A stretch of 64,000 nt of DNA from Capitulum mitella (Eukaryota; Arthropoda; Thecostraca; Pollicipedomorpha; Pollicipedidae): assembly GCA_030062745.1 (NCBI GenBank), contig CP099849.1, positions 6,804,586 to 6,868,585 of the forward strand, read 5' to 3'. Both the position numbers and the translations under genes were made by a program. Within the stretch, counting starts at the first letter, position 1. Each line of letters opens with the position of its first letter. Of the stretch, positions 45,147-56,875 are shown piece after piece. The notes under the pieces were generated by a model. The model saw only the letters and a list, made by a program, of their open reading frames with translations, was not told where the DNA came from and did not search any database.

Positions 45147-46460
45147 CCCTACTCCTGTGCGGGATGGGGTGGGGAGGGGGCGTCAGAGACCCCCTCCAAT
45201 TATTCGTTCACCTCTTCCGGGAGTTTTTGAAGATCCACAAGAAGCCTGGTGGCTTCTGTCATCTATTGTTTCTACGTAACATACCCAAATTTCTTAGTTT
45301 CACTTTGCCCAGGGGCAGAACCAGACCAAGTTTCCGAGAGGCACCTTAGGACTTTTTGGCACTGTTGAACATGGAAGAGAAATGACTGCCAAAAAATAGC
45401 TTTTAAGATAGAACTTAAAAATTGATGTGAATGTGTAGATAAATAAATGGGCAAATACACAAAAATAATTCTGTTGACCTGAAGTCATTTCAAAAGGTCA
45501 AGACCTTGCACAAGGTCATGTCATAAAATCCAGTCTTTGCACGAGGCCATTTCATAAGGCCAGGTCAATGTACAAGGTCATTTCATTGGGCCATTCGTTC
45601 ATTCATAAGGTTACTTCGTAAGGTTAGAACTTGAACTTTGGTTTTATGTTTAGTTTTCTAAGGAGGCGCTAATTTTCGAAATGAAACAGTCGAAATGCAA
45701 ATGATTCAAGACAGTGCTTTTCCTTGTGTTTCAAGTTTCAGGTTGATGTCGGGTCAGGCCACGAAGCTATGACATATGTCCGCGTTCGTACCCCAAATTA
45801 TAACGGTCATAAGCAGGATATTGAAGAATATAGTCAATTCAGATAAACTGAATCGTTTCCAACCACAATGCAATCAGCACTGAAAGTCATTTTATGTGGC
45901 TATGAGGTTATCTGAGGCCATTTAAGGTAAAATGCCATGAGCCGACCCGAAGAATCTGCGACTATTACATTTCCGTCTTTTTCAGGCCCCAAGCGACGCC
46001 GATTCAAGCATGATCCAAACATTATAATGCGATATGTACTTCTTAAGTATATAGTTAATGTTGCAAGCTGAAAAAATGATTGAACTTCTATGCTAATTCA
46101 GTTTTCAAAAAAATATAACGGCCATTTTTCAATAATCCCATCTTTTTAAGTCTCCCATAAACGCATAAGAATTTTGGAAATATTCTGAACGTGTTGGCCA
46201 TAGGGAAATATCCTATCGATTAGCTCTCGATTCATGCCACTTATGTCCACTAATGTCGATCCGTAAAACCTCTTTCTCCTGTATCCAACCCATACAATAT
46301 TTTCGAAATTTCTTTTTACGAAAGTATACTTAATGTCATGTCAAATCGATTACCGTTTCTTGTGATCAAACCGGACGGGTAGTTTTCGAGATCTCAGTTA
46401 GGGGTCTAGTAAGCCTGCCATACGGGAATTTGTCCATCCGTTTTGGGTGCGGAAATAGGG
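45147..46460 (+). mobile_element. TTAA-type non-autonomous element, family 2, copy b (1,314 bp)
   Basis: TTAA (45143-45146) then CCCTACTCCTGTGCGGGATG. The right end reads GTGCGGAAATAGGG then TTAA (46461-46464), so the termini form CCCTAYTYCYGYRC inverted repeats. The right TTAA is shared with the next element. No coding capacity. Confidence 0.75.
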
Positions 46461-47362
46461 TTAACCCGCGCACGACCGTCGGTCGGCGACGATCACGCCC
46501 GATTGGGGGGGGGCGGGCCACCTCCCCTCTCCAACTCACGAACGGTTGGTCGCACGTAAAAAATAAGCACACCGTTGGAAGGCTTGTGGCGAATGGATCT
46601 TGAAACTGGTCTCATTTTTAGTTTAAGATAAAATGTAAACAATTTACGTCCTATATATGTTTTCTCATAGCCAGTTGCATGAGACCGAGAAACGGCCTGA
46701 ATCTAAAGGGCTCTCACTAATAACGCATAGGTAAAGGTACCAACGCACAAGTAAAGGTTCGCCCAGGACGATACACGTCTAATTTCTCATATTTGTTCAA
46801 TATATACGCCGAAACGCTGATTTAAAGACACGGCAATTTTCATGCCGGTTGTCGGCGGGCGCTTCAGCCGTACGCAGTAAGAAATTAATGAGAACTAATT
46901 CTGGCATTCCTTTATTTTCGCGACATAAGCCGATTTATGTAAATTTCATTGATCGAAGTGGTTCATGTGATGGTTTTTGATGCTCGAATTTTGGAAAAGT
47001 CCATTATTTACTAATCCACACAATTGGCGAAGCTTTATTCGTGACAGCCTGCTTATTTCCAAAAAAAGCAATTTTTTAAAAGTTTTTGAGGTTCTTGATA
47101 TTACATAGGTCTGTGCAAGCCAGTTCTGCCATTTTCTGGCCATTCCGAGTAATTCATCGCTGATTTTGACGGTGGTACATTTTGGCTCACAACAATTATT
47201 CGTGATCGTGACCTGACCTCAGGTCAATGGCTAGAAGTCATTGATACTTGACCCACTTGACGGTAACTAGATGTCTGCTTCACTGTACACTATAAATGTT
47301 CTGAAAAATTCCGCCAATTTCCGAAAAAGAACGACGACATGTCTTCAAATGGGCTTTACCTT

Positions 47363-47375
47363 AGGTCAATGACCC
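47363..47375. promoter_or_regulatory. Perfect IR-1 palindrome in family 1 copy 2
   Basis: AGGTCAATGACCC, the same site as 38634-38646 seen on the other strand. Copy 3 has AGGTCAAAGACCC at 61596-61608, one base off consensus. Confidence 0.5.
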
Positions 47376-47605
47376 GGAAAATTCCGAAAAATCTGAGATA
47401 GCAGATTTGTTGCTTCTCTCAAGGTCACTAAACCATGAAAGTATTATTGAGATATCTTGTTTTGCGAAAAAGTTGCAGGGCGCTAAACATTTTTGGACAT
47501 AGGTCCGTTTAACCTGACCCAGGTCAGATACCTGACTTGACCTGAGGTCAAACCTTTGACACGACGTGTAAAAATAATTAAGCAAAAACACAGCAGCACA
47601 AAAAC

Positions 47606-47687
47606 ACGGACAAACACAGCACCATGAAACTTCGTGTAGTTTCATGTTGTTTGTTTTTCGAAGTTTCATGGTGCTGTGTTTGTCCGT
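47606..47687. repeat. Perfect 29-bp inverted repeat with 24-bp spacer
   Basis: Left arm 47606-47634 (starts ACGGACAAACACAGCACC) is exactly complementary to 47659-47687. Only one arm-like sequence is present at the matching place in the other copies of the element. Confidence 0.95.
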
Positions 47688-47752
47688 TCTCAAGCAATCC
47701 TAGAAAACCCTCGGGGGGGCGGTCAATAGCCCCCCAGTCGGGGGCGAGTTAA

Positions 47753-48240
47753 GCAGTAAGTGACCTTGTGTATGATTCGGTGCAGTCTGGAACCCATTGA
47801 TTTTTTATACGTTGATGACTTACTTTTTAACTTTTCCGACTTAGACTGTGTATCATGGTCAGCTATTGAGACATATTCGTATCGGTGTCATTGTGTCTTA
47901 ACCTTGGTAGCCCTTATCAAGTCAAAGGGTTAGAAGCCTTAATCTCGGCGGCGTCCCATCTTTTATTACTGTATTCAAGAAATGTTTTCGCAAGCATTGC
48001 AAATGCATTCCGGCCAAGTCCAGGTTCAAAGTCCCTGACAGCACACCTAATTATTTTCCTGGTCTAAAAAAGCCTTATCATTATTAGCATTATTATCATT
48101 AATATTCGTGAATTTGTCAGTGAGTGTTTTCGAAGTCAAGCGATAAAATCTACTGTCGTCAGATTTAGGATAACATAACTGTTCTATGCCTGTGGGAGCC
48201 AGGAATTTGAATGTTACCTTGTTGCAACCACGTCTGTTTG
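47753..48240. other. Short spacer between elements
   Basis: Nothing recognised. Confidence 0.4.
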
Positions 48241-48600
48241 TTTGTTTGTTTTTTAGGGTTTAGTGGCGCACCGACTCCATGGTCGTAAGGTGCTCGTGAA
48301 TGCTACCACGAGCGCCATGTACATCAACAACATCATATCAACTGTCTTCGCGAGCACGGGGAGGCTAAGAGACTGTGACTGAGAGAATGAAGACTGAGGT
48401 TCACAGCTCAATAGTGCGTGCCAACACTGCGCCAGTCATTACACAGATGATCATATTTGGGAGCGGGAGCGGTAGGTGCTCACCGCCTGTTTCTGGCCGT
48501 CCGCCTGATCCTTGACCGAGGATTGGATGCGCGCCAATGAAAACCCCGAAGGTCGGCCCAGTTGGCTTAGCTCGCCACAAATCCTCCTACGTTACGGAAG
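48241..48600. mobile_element. SINE-like element
   Basis: Starts with TTTAGTGGCGCACCGACTCC. On the opposite strand near 48560-48585 it carries GGCGAGCTAAGCCAACTGGG, which resembles a pol III A box, so the element would read right to left with the GCGCACCGACT block at its tail. Confidence 0.4.
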
Positions 48601-48626
48601 CACGGGGAACCAAGGCTGAGTCTTAA

Positions 48627-49722
48627 CCCTATTTCCGGCGGGGGGGGGCTAAATCCCCCTTGGATTTTTTGCTTGCCATTTCCATGGTTTTTGACGCAGC
48701 CTCACGAAACTTGGTGAATTTTCCTAACTGTCATTCTACGTTCTTTTTACAAAGTTTTGTATTTCTATTTTGCTCAGAGGCGGAGTCAGGCAACGTTTTT
48801 GGGAGGCACCTCAAGCCATTTTTGACCCTGTTGAAAGTAAAAGGAAAATGTCTGCCAAAAATAGAGTTTTTAAGAAAGAACTTGAAACTTGACATAGATG
48901 CATAGATGAATAGTTGGGCAAGCGTATAAATACAATTCATGGGCAAGGATATAACATAAGTCACAATGTCAGGTAAAGGTCAAAATTTAAAATTTGGTTC
49001 CATAGCAATAATTTTATCGCTTTTTTTCAAATGCCACACCCGGAACATATATGACATAGAAGGGTGCCCTCTACTTGTGTATCAAGTTTCTGGTTGGTAC
49101 CAAGTCGGGTCATGGGACTATGACCTAAATTGTCAGTGCACGGACCCTATATCACAATAGCCATGAAATGGAATTATGGAAATAAAATGAAGTGAAATGA
49201 TAGGAAACTTTTTCAGACAAAAATGCACACAAGATCATTCCAAGTAACTGTAAGGTCATTGGAGGTCATAGGAAATTTGTACTTCTTCAGAATAACATGA
49301 CTAGTAAAAGTTAAAAATGTGCTTCGAACTTTTTTGTTGACTCAGTTCTTGAAAAACTAATCCTCCTATTTTTAAAACCTTGTAAACGCTTTGAATTTTC
49401 GCAAAATTTCCAGTGTATGGACCAATGGTGAAGGCCCCATTCATAATCTCTGGATTCATGCTAATTTCATCAAAAGCGGTCCATAAACAGCAAAGTTAAA
49501 ACAAGTCCAAAAACATCCCTTATCTGTACTTTTTGCTCCGCTGTATCCACCCCTTTCAAAATTATGAAAAGTTCTCTTTATAACAATGTAGTTTATGTCA
49601 TGGAAAATTGGTCAACGTTTGTTGCGATGAAATCGGACACGTAGTTCTCAGGGGGCCGAATACCTCCGCCGGGAATCGGCCTTACCGTCCGGGAATCGGC
49701 CGGACCGTCCGGAATTAGGAGT
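48627..49722 (+). mobile_element. TTAA-type non-autonomous element, family 2, copy c
   Basis: TTAA (48623-48626) then CCCTATTTCCGGCGGGGGGG. The right end CGGAATTAGGAG is a decayed form of CGGAAATAGGG. The interior shares TTTTTGACGCAGCCTCACGA and GTAGTTTATGTCATGG with other copies. Confidence 0.65.
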
Positions 49723-51009
49723 AACGACATCGGAAGAAAGTAACCGAAGCAGTTTCGATGGCAGGTGTGATGTGAAGAGTTAACCCGATCCCGGGTGAAG
49801 GCGGATTAACCCCCCTTCTCCTTTTTTCATTTCCTATTCCTGCACAGGTTCTCGCCTCCCACTGCTGAACGGTGTGAGAGAAGACCATACAACTTGATGA
49901 TTTTCCTTTTCCCTTTTTTTGGCATTCACCAGAACAATTTGGTTTCACATCTTTTCGGAGTCGGTTCCGGGAAAGGTTTCTGGGAGGTATTTTTAACAAT
50001 TTTCGTTGCTTTGGAAACTGCCCCGTCGATGCGTTCTGTTCGCTGTTATTAGAATCAGAAAGCCGTTTTGTGAAACCTGGTTATTGCATTCCTTATGACA
50101 CGTTGGCTATATTCGCAACTACAGTGGTGGATCAAAGAGGGCAAAACGGAACACCTGCGTCATCACTTTTGAAAAATAGGTTGTCAAATGTGTCATGTCA
50201 AGAATCGACATAAAGAGGCTTTTGTGTTTTGTTCTTCCTTTTAATTTCTGATGACGCGTAAAGGCGGCATTATGACGGCGTTGGCACATCAAGGCGAACA
50301 CCAATAGGCACTCGGTAGGCCACGGCATGAAGCAAACTTCAGTACAATGCAATTCCTAGCATGACTGCGTACTGTTTTGTTACCGCATGTAGCACATCAT
50401 CTGTGACACATAAACTATGATACATAGTGTCAAGGTGTGATCCTAGGGAGCCTTTGTTTTTGCAAATAAATCGTGCTGAGCGTTACGTATCGTTGATGAC
50501 ACGGCGAATATGTATGGTAAACGTGCATGATAAACCATTTTAACTTATTATCTTGCTCACTTCCAGACTTGCAACACCACCATTGGTAGGATTACCCATA
50601 TTCCCAAACAACAGCAAATTCATTGTTTTGAAGAGTATGCATGTTTGGTCACAATAACCATTTTCAGCTCATTTTAGACCCTGTTCATCTGTAAAAAAGC
50701 GCGCAGGAAGGAAGGTAACAAACCATGTGAGGATCCTGGCTACGTCATCGATGTATGTTGATGAGATATGTCAATTAAGTTGAAGTAGCTGGAACTGTGA
50801 ATTTGCAGCTATTTCGTTTGATAGTTAAAACTCCACATTTGATGAGAAATCCAGGATACCTTTCTCCCTAAATCAGCATTCACCTGAGATCGGTCTTGAT
50901 GTGTTCGTAGTGTTTCACACCCACGTTGGGTTCCCCAGAATGCGATGATTATTACAACATTCTCCTTTCAGATTACAGAACAAAGCATCAGTTATAGCTG
51001 AATGTCGAA

Positions 51010-51300
51010 AGAGAAATATCGCAAGTGAGATATCATACGCAACATGCGGAACAGGGCAAAAATCGACAAAAACAAAGGGAAATATTGAGTGACAAAATAT
51101 CGAATCAGAGATAAATATCGAAATGGAAACACATCGAAGAAAAATATAAAATCACTACAAAGTGAACGTAAGTATCGAAAACTGTTGCAAAGAACAATTA
51201 TCGACAAAGTGCACATCAGTGGGCAAAAAATATTTAACTAACACATCGTGAAAGGATAAAGAACGGACCGACATAATTATCCTTCGATAACTATGCCGGT
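51010..51300. repeat. Cluster of TATCG words
   Basis: About six TATCG/CGATA words in 290 bp of AT-rich sequence, spaced irregularly. Resembles the clustering of BEAF/DREF-type sites in flies; may be a decayed tandem repeat. Confidence 0.35.
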
Positions 51301-51308
51301 CCGTTCTT
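51259..51308 (-). other. Long near-perfect hairpin (G-U wobbles on minus strand)
   Basis: AAGAACGGACCG (51259-51270) pairs with CGGTCCGTTCTT (51297-51308). Inside, CATA pairs with TATG and TTATC with GATAA around a 4-base loop. The two A/C mismatches of the + strand become G-U wobbles in a minus-strand transcript, giving a 23-step stem. Confidence 0.75.
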
Positions 51309-52403
51309 CATCATCGTAAAAGCCACCGCACCTTGCGTATTGACATCGAAGTCAACACGCAAGTTTGACATGTAACAACAAGCAAGCAAGAACATGTTCC
51401 TCCCGAAAATTTTCCGGGCGTCGCTGAGAACTCAGCTGAAATTTTTAAAAAGACCTGTCCATTTTCAAAACTGTCCTTTGTTGGCATCGAGTTTCTTGGA
51501 AATGAACATTCTGGGGATGTAGGTTTTTTAAGCTGCTGCTGAGCGGCACGCCAGGAAAAATGATAGAAACAAAAAAAATAGTCGCGCCACTGGACTTTAT
51601 GATGCGGCTACTAAAACATTAACAAAATGGCATGCCCAGTTTCCCCTGATATGCAGAAGGTTGTTTTTCCATAATCATGCTACAAGCCTGAGAGCCGGTC
51701 AGTACCATTTCTGACTTAAAAATATTTTCCCAACATCTCGGGGACGATGTCCTCAGAATTGACCTTCGCTGCATACCATATGCGATTTTTGGTCCATTTA
51801 CGGTTATATTCTTCTATATTTTTCGATCCGATATTTAATTCCATTGATATGTAATCTGTTCGATATTCTGCGTTTCGTATTTTGTCTGTGAAAAGTTTCC
51901 ACTCCATTAATCCTCGTGCTTTGTTTTGTGCAGTGACTGTCTTTACCAGAAGAGGTAACGCGTTCTGGTAAGAATGGAAAGTGGATTGACTCATCACTGA
52001 CACCTTTGCTGTCCAAGGGATTGAAACTGCGCCTTCGGTGAGTCACATTTGGTGGCCAGTTATTGCTCTAATGATTGCACATTGTAGCCGTGCCACATAC
52101 ACCAACCTTTGCCCACCCTGCAAGCACAACCTTTCAATCCAGTGAAACGGTTTTCACATCAACGTTTTAGCCCTCGCCCGAATAGAGGCTTCTGCCTAAC
52201 ACGGAAGTATTAACACCGTGTGTCCTAGAGCGCCGACGGAAAAAACGGTGCTGCACATGACGAGATGTCGCGACTGGTATCCTGTTTAAGGTCTCAGGTC
52301 AACGGGTGACCCTCCAGGTCGGGTCAAAGGCAAAAAATTGGCAGAAAAGTGCACTTTTTTTTAATTAAACCACATTCCTATAACCCCATCCCCCGAGGGT
52401 TAA

Positions 52404-53571
52404 GCAATGACCGGCGAGGAGGGGGCGAATCCGCTCCCCCCTGAGATCTCAAGAATTACACATCCGATTTCATCACAACAAAAGGCAATCAATCTGCCAT
52501 GACGCAAGCTACATTTTGATAACAATAAGGTTTCAGAACCCTCAGAGGGATGGATAGGGGAGCAGAATGTCAAACTGGGGTATAATTTTGGACTTGTTAT
52601 AGCTTTGCCGTTCATGCACCGATTTTGATGCAATTGGCATGAATTAAGAGCTTATAAATGGAACGTTTACCCTGGTCCATGCCTTTAAAATTTTGAAGAA
52701 ATCCATATGCGTTCGCAGGGTTTCGAAAAGGGGTGGTTACTTTTTCTTGGAAAAACTGAAATAACAAAAAGTCGAAAACGCTTTTTCGGCTTTTACTAGT
52801 CACGTTATGCTTAAGAGCTACAAACTGTATTGCATTGTTTGTATAGTGTCGGTATTGGCAGCGCCAGGAACATTAAAAAGGGGAACTGTCATGGTCACGT
52901 GTTTATCAGGTCAACTTACGACTTTTGGCCTTCTCTAATGGCCTCACTCACATGCAATAATCTTCAGTCCATTTCGCATTGTTTGAAAGCGTTCCCAATC
53001 ATTTCTGTTAACTGCATTTCTGAAGTTCATCTTACGGTTTATCGTGATATAGGATGCGCGCATTGGCATTTTAGATCATAGCTCCGTGACCAAACCTCAT
53101 ATCAATCTAACATTTGGTGCGCAAGTAGAGAGCGTCATTTTAAGTCATGTGTATTCCGAGTTTCGCACCTGGAAAAATAGCGCCAAAGTAATTATTATTA
53201 TGAACTCGATTTTGATTTTTGACATTGACCTGACTTTGGCAAATGACTTCAGTGGCTTTCCCACCTATTTACTTATACACCATATAACGCTGAAGGTTCT
53301 ATATTAAAACCGCATTTTGGGGACTCATTTTTCTTTTACCTTCAGCAGGACCAAAAGTGGCCTGAGGTGTCTTGAAAAAAAATGTTGTGTGGCTCCGCTC
53401 CTGAGCCGAATAAATTTGCAAAATTTTGTAACAGTACGTGAAACGAAGAGGTAAGAGTCGCGACCAAGTTTCGTGAAACTGCGTCAAAAACCCTGGGATT
53501 AGTAAACGAAAAACACGAGGAGGCCGACTCGCTCCACCCCCTCTTTCTGCCGGAAATAGGGTTAAGGGCAA
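52404..53571 (-). mobile_element. TTAA-type non-autonomous element, family 2, copy d (inverted)
   Basis: Right edge CGGAAATAGGG then TTAA (53572-53575), matching the CCCTATTTCCG end in reverse. Left TTAA at 52400-52403. Contains the reversed TTTTTGACGCAGTTTCACGA segment and a GGAGGGGGCGAATCCGCTCC hairpin by the left end. Confidence 0.7.
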
Positions 53572-53575
53572 ATGA

Positions 53576-54143
53576 ACGCCAAAGGATAATTGATGATGAA
53601 GCAAAACAGATATCATAATGTTCGTCAATTAATTATGAATCCATCCTTATCCCACATGACTGTGGGATCCGTTCAGTTCGATTCAGTTCGTGCTTGGTCA
53701 ACCGTTGTCCAGCTGGTTCGTCGGCTTAAATTTAATTAATAATAGATGTTGGAGTCAAATATATGCGGTAAAGGCGTTTTTTATTGATGTCCAACACAAA
53801 ACCTAATTTTAGGCAGGTGCTGGTGTTGTAGACTCATCACCCCGCGTCCGGCGCTGGTCCGCCCTTCGGAGGAAAAGTCAGGTCTTCGCTGCATTTTGCC
53901 CTCTTTTGATAAAAGATACGATAAATGTCACGAAATGTATAACAACCGATTCTTTACATCCCAAGAAACGGAATATATAGATTGTTTTGCGATACCTATT
54001 TCCTATAGCATTTACAGAAATAAAAAGTAACATATTCCTCGTCTCAGTTCATGACTTCAGTTTACACCCTCGATTATCCCGACAATCAGCATAAGCCTTC
54101 ACAATTATAGGTATAGTCTCACAGAACATGCAGTTTTTGAGTC

Positions 54144-54147
<4 letters not shown>
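53576..54147. other. Intergenic stretch, nothing recognised
   Basis: AT-leaning. No gene or clear repeat. Confidence 0.4.
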
Positions 54148-54204
<57 letters not shown>

Positions 54205-54217
54205 ATATATATATATG
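54148..54217. repeat. (AT)n microsatellite with short interruption
   Basis: AT dinucleotides with one CATG interruption, then a (GT)n tail to 54231. Confidence 0.95.
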
Positions 54218-54350
54218 CGTGTGTGTGTGTGTTATTTCATTTGTGCATTCCCATCGTCTTACAGGCAAAAACGAAACCGTTATAAACGGACGGCGTTAGC
54301 GCACGAAAGTGGCTGACATAGTTCCCGTTATGACGCCATAGCTTATCACC

Positions 54351-54542
54351 ATGGATCGCAAAGAGAAAAAACATTTGCAAGATGCGGAAAGGATGCTCCC
54401 AGAGAGTATACCAGGTTACAAATGGATGAAACAAATTGTTGGAAAGTTACCCCTGGAAAACCTAGAGAGGACTGCATCAACCCCCGCCCCGCATGCCGGG
54501 ACGGTTAGAAAACTGTTGGTATGCCCCAAGTATTTCTTGTGA
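54351..54542 (+). CDS. Small open frame with good start context, unrecognised
   Basis: CACCATGG context; 63 codons beginning MDRKEKKHLQDAERMLPESI and then PGYKWMKQIVGKLPLENLER. Composition is protein-like (charged, amphipathic). A GTATGC donor-like site occurs near its end, so it could be a first coding exon. No family recognised and no following exon identified. It may equally be chance. Confidence 0.2.
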   Translation: MDRKEKKHLQDAERMLPESIPGYKWMKQIVGKLPLENLERTASTPAPHAGTVRKLLVCPKYFL

Positions 54543-54599
54543 ATCATTAGGATTTAGGGAAGCAGTATTCGTGTTAATATCATTTATCGTAGATCTTCG

Positions 54600-54675
54600 C
54601 TTTTGTTGTTATTGCTGTTTATTGGTGTTTTCGGGCGCACCGACTGCTGAGGTCATTTTGTGCCCATAACGAGGT
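54600..54675 (+). repeat. SINE-like fragment with GGGCGCACCGACT motif
   Basis: TCGGGCGCACCGACTGCTGA then GGTCATTTTGTGCCC, sharing the core with 42806 and 48263. Confidence 0.5.
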
Positions 54676-55595
54676 AGATGTTCGCTATGCCTGCAAATGA
54701 TTATTAGTACATATGGTCATCCCTCGTCAGACCTCTCTCATTTATTCAATCTGTAGTCTGCTGGACTTGGTACCAGGTTTCTCATAAACATCAGGCTTTT
54801 GAAAAACGAAAAAAAAAACGAAAAAGCGACGGGTCTGGTGGAAACACAGCTGTGCACGTGATCGGCTGACGTGGTCCCTCTATTCCTCTTTCCCTACGAA
54901 GACATGCTGTAACGAGGCTTTGATGGTTTTGTGAAGCCAGCTGCAGTTTCGAAGCGATATCCCGCGAATTTCCCCTAATCGTTGCACTCAGAAGTGCCCG
55001 ATTTCCAGCTGGTGTGTGACAACACGAGGGTCGCATACCAATGCGCGTTTGTAGAATATAATGTATAGTGGTTTATTTCAGGGGACAGTCATCCGTCGAA
55101 ATCCCCTGGCATTATTATTGAAATGCATTTTTATGTTTCTAAATTGCTGTTGGGTGACTGATACGCCGACATGAAATGCGTACCTAACCAGTAAGACATC
55201 TTATGCGGCGCATGAAGAGCGAGGCCTATTTCGTTGCTGCTTGCATCATGACCTTTTCTTTATGCATTTCCAATGCAAAAGGGTCTTTTTGTATGTTATT
55301 AATACTCTGCATCTGAACCACTGGAGGTTTAAACGTGACGCGATCCCATGATATTGTTCGCTGCCATTGGCTGAGCGTTTGACAAACACCCGTGAAAAAA
55401 TCGACGAAAAGGTGAAAACATTGGTTCAGCAACAGTTATGTACAGGAAATACCTCATAATCTGACAAAGTGCAGATGTAACAACCTAAAATTAAAAGAAT
55501 TAAGCCATAATCTGGTGGAAATTTCGTGATATTGTGTTCAGTAGTTGCAAAGCTATTGGCTTCCAGATATCGCCATGGCCGGGCCGGGGTCTTAA

Positions 55596-56871
55596 CACCC
55601 GCACTGGAAGGGGTCCTTTTATGTTCACCACCTGTTTTTCGTGAATTTCTCGGGAACGAATCGGAGCTGGTTGCTGCTACTTTGTGACATTTATGGCAAT
55701 TGAATAAATGGTCGACTGACGCAGCAAAATTGAAAATCGGTCAGACATTTTTTGAAGTTTAAAACATCTGAAGTCAAGCAAACATAACGGAAACGACGGT
55801 TGTCGCTGACAAGTGGGAACCTTGTGAAATGACTAGCGGTCTACCTAAGATTACTGCTTGAACACAATCAGGCGACGTCATTTGGGCATAAGTGATGGAT
55901 GTACCAAAACCAAAGCCAGGGTCAATAAGGGTTAAGGTCAGCAAAGGTCAAAGTCAAACAGCTTGTGACCTGATCCATATGTGCTTTGCAATTTGTCGAT
56001 ATGTATGAGATATGCATCCAGAGACCCTTATAAAAACGTGTGCGCACACTGATTCGCTTACATACACCAGGGTCCATGAAGGTCAAGGTCATCAAAGGTC
56101 CAGGTCAAATATCTTGCGACCTGGTCCAGATTTCCTTGGCGACATGCCGATTTGTATGAAATATGCATTCAAAGAACCTAATAAAAACCCGTCTGCGCAC
56201 GTGGATACGCTTATATATACCGGGTCAATGCAAGGTCATGGTCGTCAAAGGTCAAGGGTAAATATTTTGTGACAGGGTCCAGATTTGCTTTGCAGTATGT
56301 CGATTTGTATGAAATATGCATTCAAAGATCCTACTACAAACACGTTTGACACATTGATACGTATATACATACATACATATACATACATACATAAATAAAA
56401 CCGCTGGAAGTGGTCAAATGTATCAATGTTAGCCACCTTCACTGAAAATACGCCAAAAGATGCGTGTAGCACCCTCATTTACACTGAAGCTAACCCATGT
56501 TGCTTGAAATCTGATCTGCAAAAATGAAAAAAATGACGGCATACGTCAATGACCTGGCATGACCTCTGCCCGAAATCCTCCGTGAAGACATCAGGCGAAT
56601 GGAAGTTGTCGTATTCCACGTTTTAACGTTCAAACAAGCATCCTTTTCCCGTTTCGTTCGAAAAGTTGTGCGGAATGGCCTGTACGGGCCGAGAAAATGT
56701 ACAAAGCTGACCTCTTCAGCCTCACTCGACCCTGAAGATATTGATCTAGGGTCTTGAAAATCGCATTCAGTGTAAATTCAATGCCCTACTCTGTGCACTA
56801 AATTTTATGTCACTAGCTCTTTCCATTTCCGAGATCAGAAGAGGATCCTTTTCGACCCCTTCCAGTGCGCG
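55596..56871. mobile_element. TTAA-type element, family 3, about 1.28 kb
   Basis: TTAA (55592-55595) then CACCCGCACTGGAAGGGGTC. The right end reversed reads CTAACGCGCACTGGAAGGGG then TC, so GCACTGGAAGGGGTC is a perfect 15-bp terminal inverted repeat. The interior holds three tandem 152-bp units. No transposase frame. Confidence 0.6.
55934..56390 (+). repeat. Three tandem units of about 152 bp
   Basis: GGTCAGCAAAGG (55936), GGTCATCAAAGG (56087) and GGTCGTCAAAGG (56240) mark equivalent points. Each unit then has a TTTGTGACC/TTGCGACC word, GATTTGTATGAAATATGCAT and a CATACATATAC-like end. Confidence 0.88.
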
Positions 56872-56875
56872 TTAG

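Larger units (their letters stand above)
46465..47748 (-). mobile_element. TTAA-type non-autonomous element, family 1, copy 2 (1,284 bp)
   Basis: Inverted relative to copy 1. Begins CCCGCGCACGACCGTCGGTC after TTAA 46461-46464 and ends GGGGGCGAG before TTAA 47749-47752. It shares the IR-1 palindrome, the TGGCTCACAACAATTATTCG region and the subterminal hairpins with copy 1. Contains the perfect inverted repeat at 47606-47687. Confidence 0.8.
49784..52399. mobile_element. Possible fourth TTAA-bounded segment, 2.6 kb
   Basis: TTAA (49780-49783) then CCCGATCCCGGG. The right edge CCCCCGAGGG abuts TTAA 52400-52403 of the next element. Ends have the CCC/GGG polarity, but no second copy is in the window and no transposase is seen, so this is tentative. 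Confidence 0.3.

Noticed and set aside
51716-52003. 95-codon minus frame within a TTAA-bounded segment, considered as transposase
   Set aside because: No piggyBac catalytic motifs visible and composition unremarkable.
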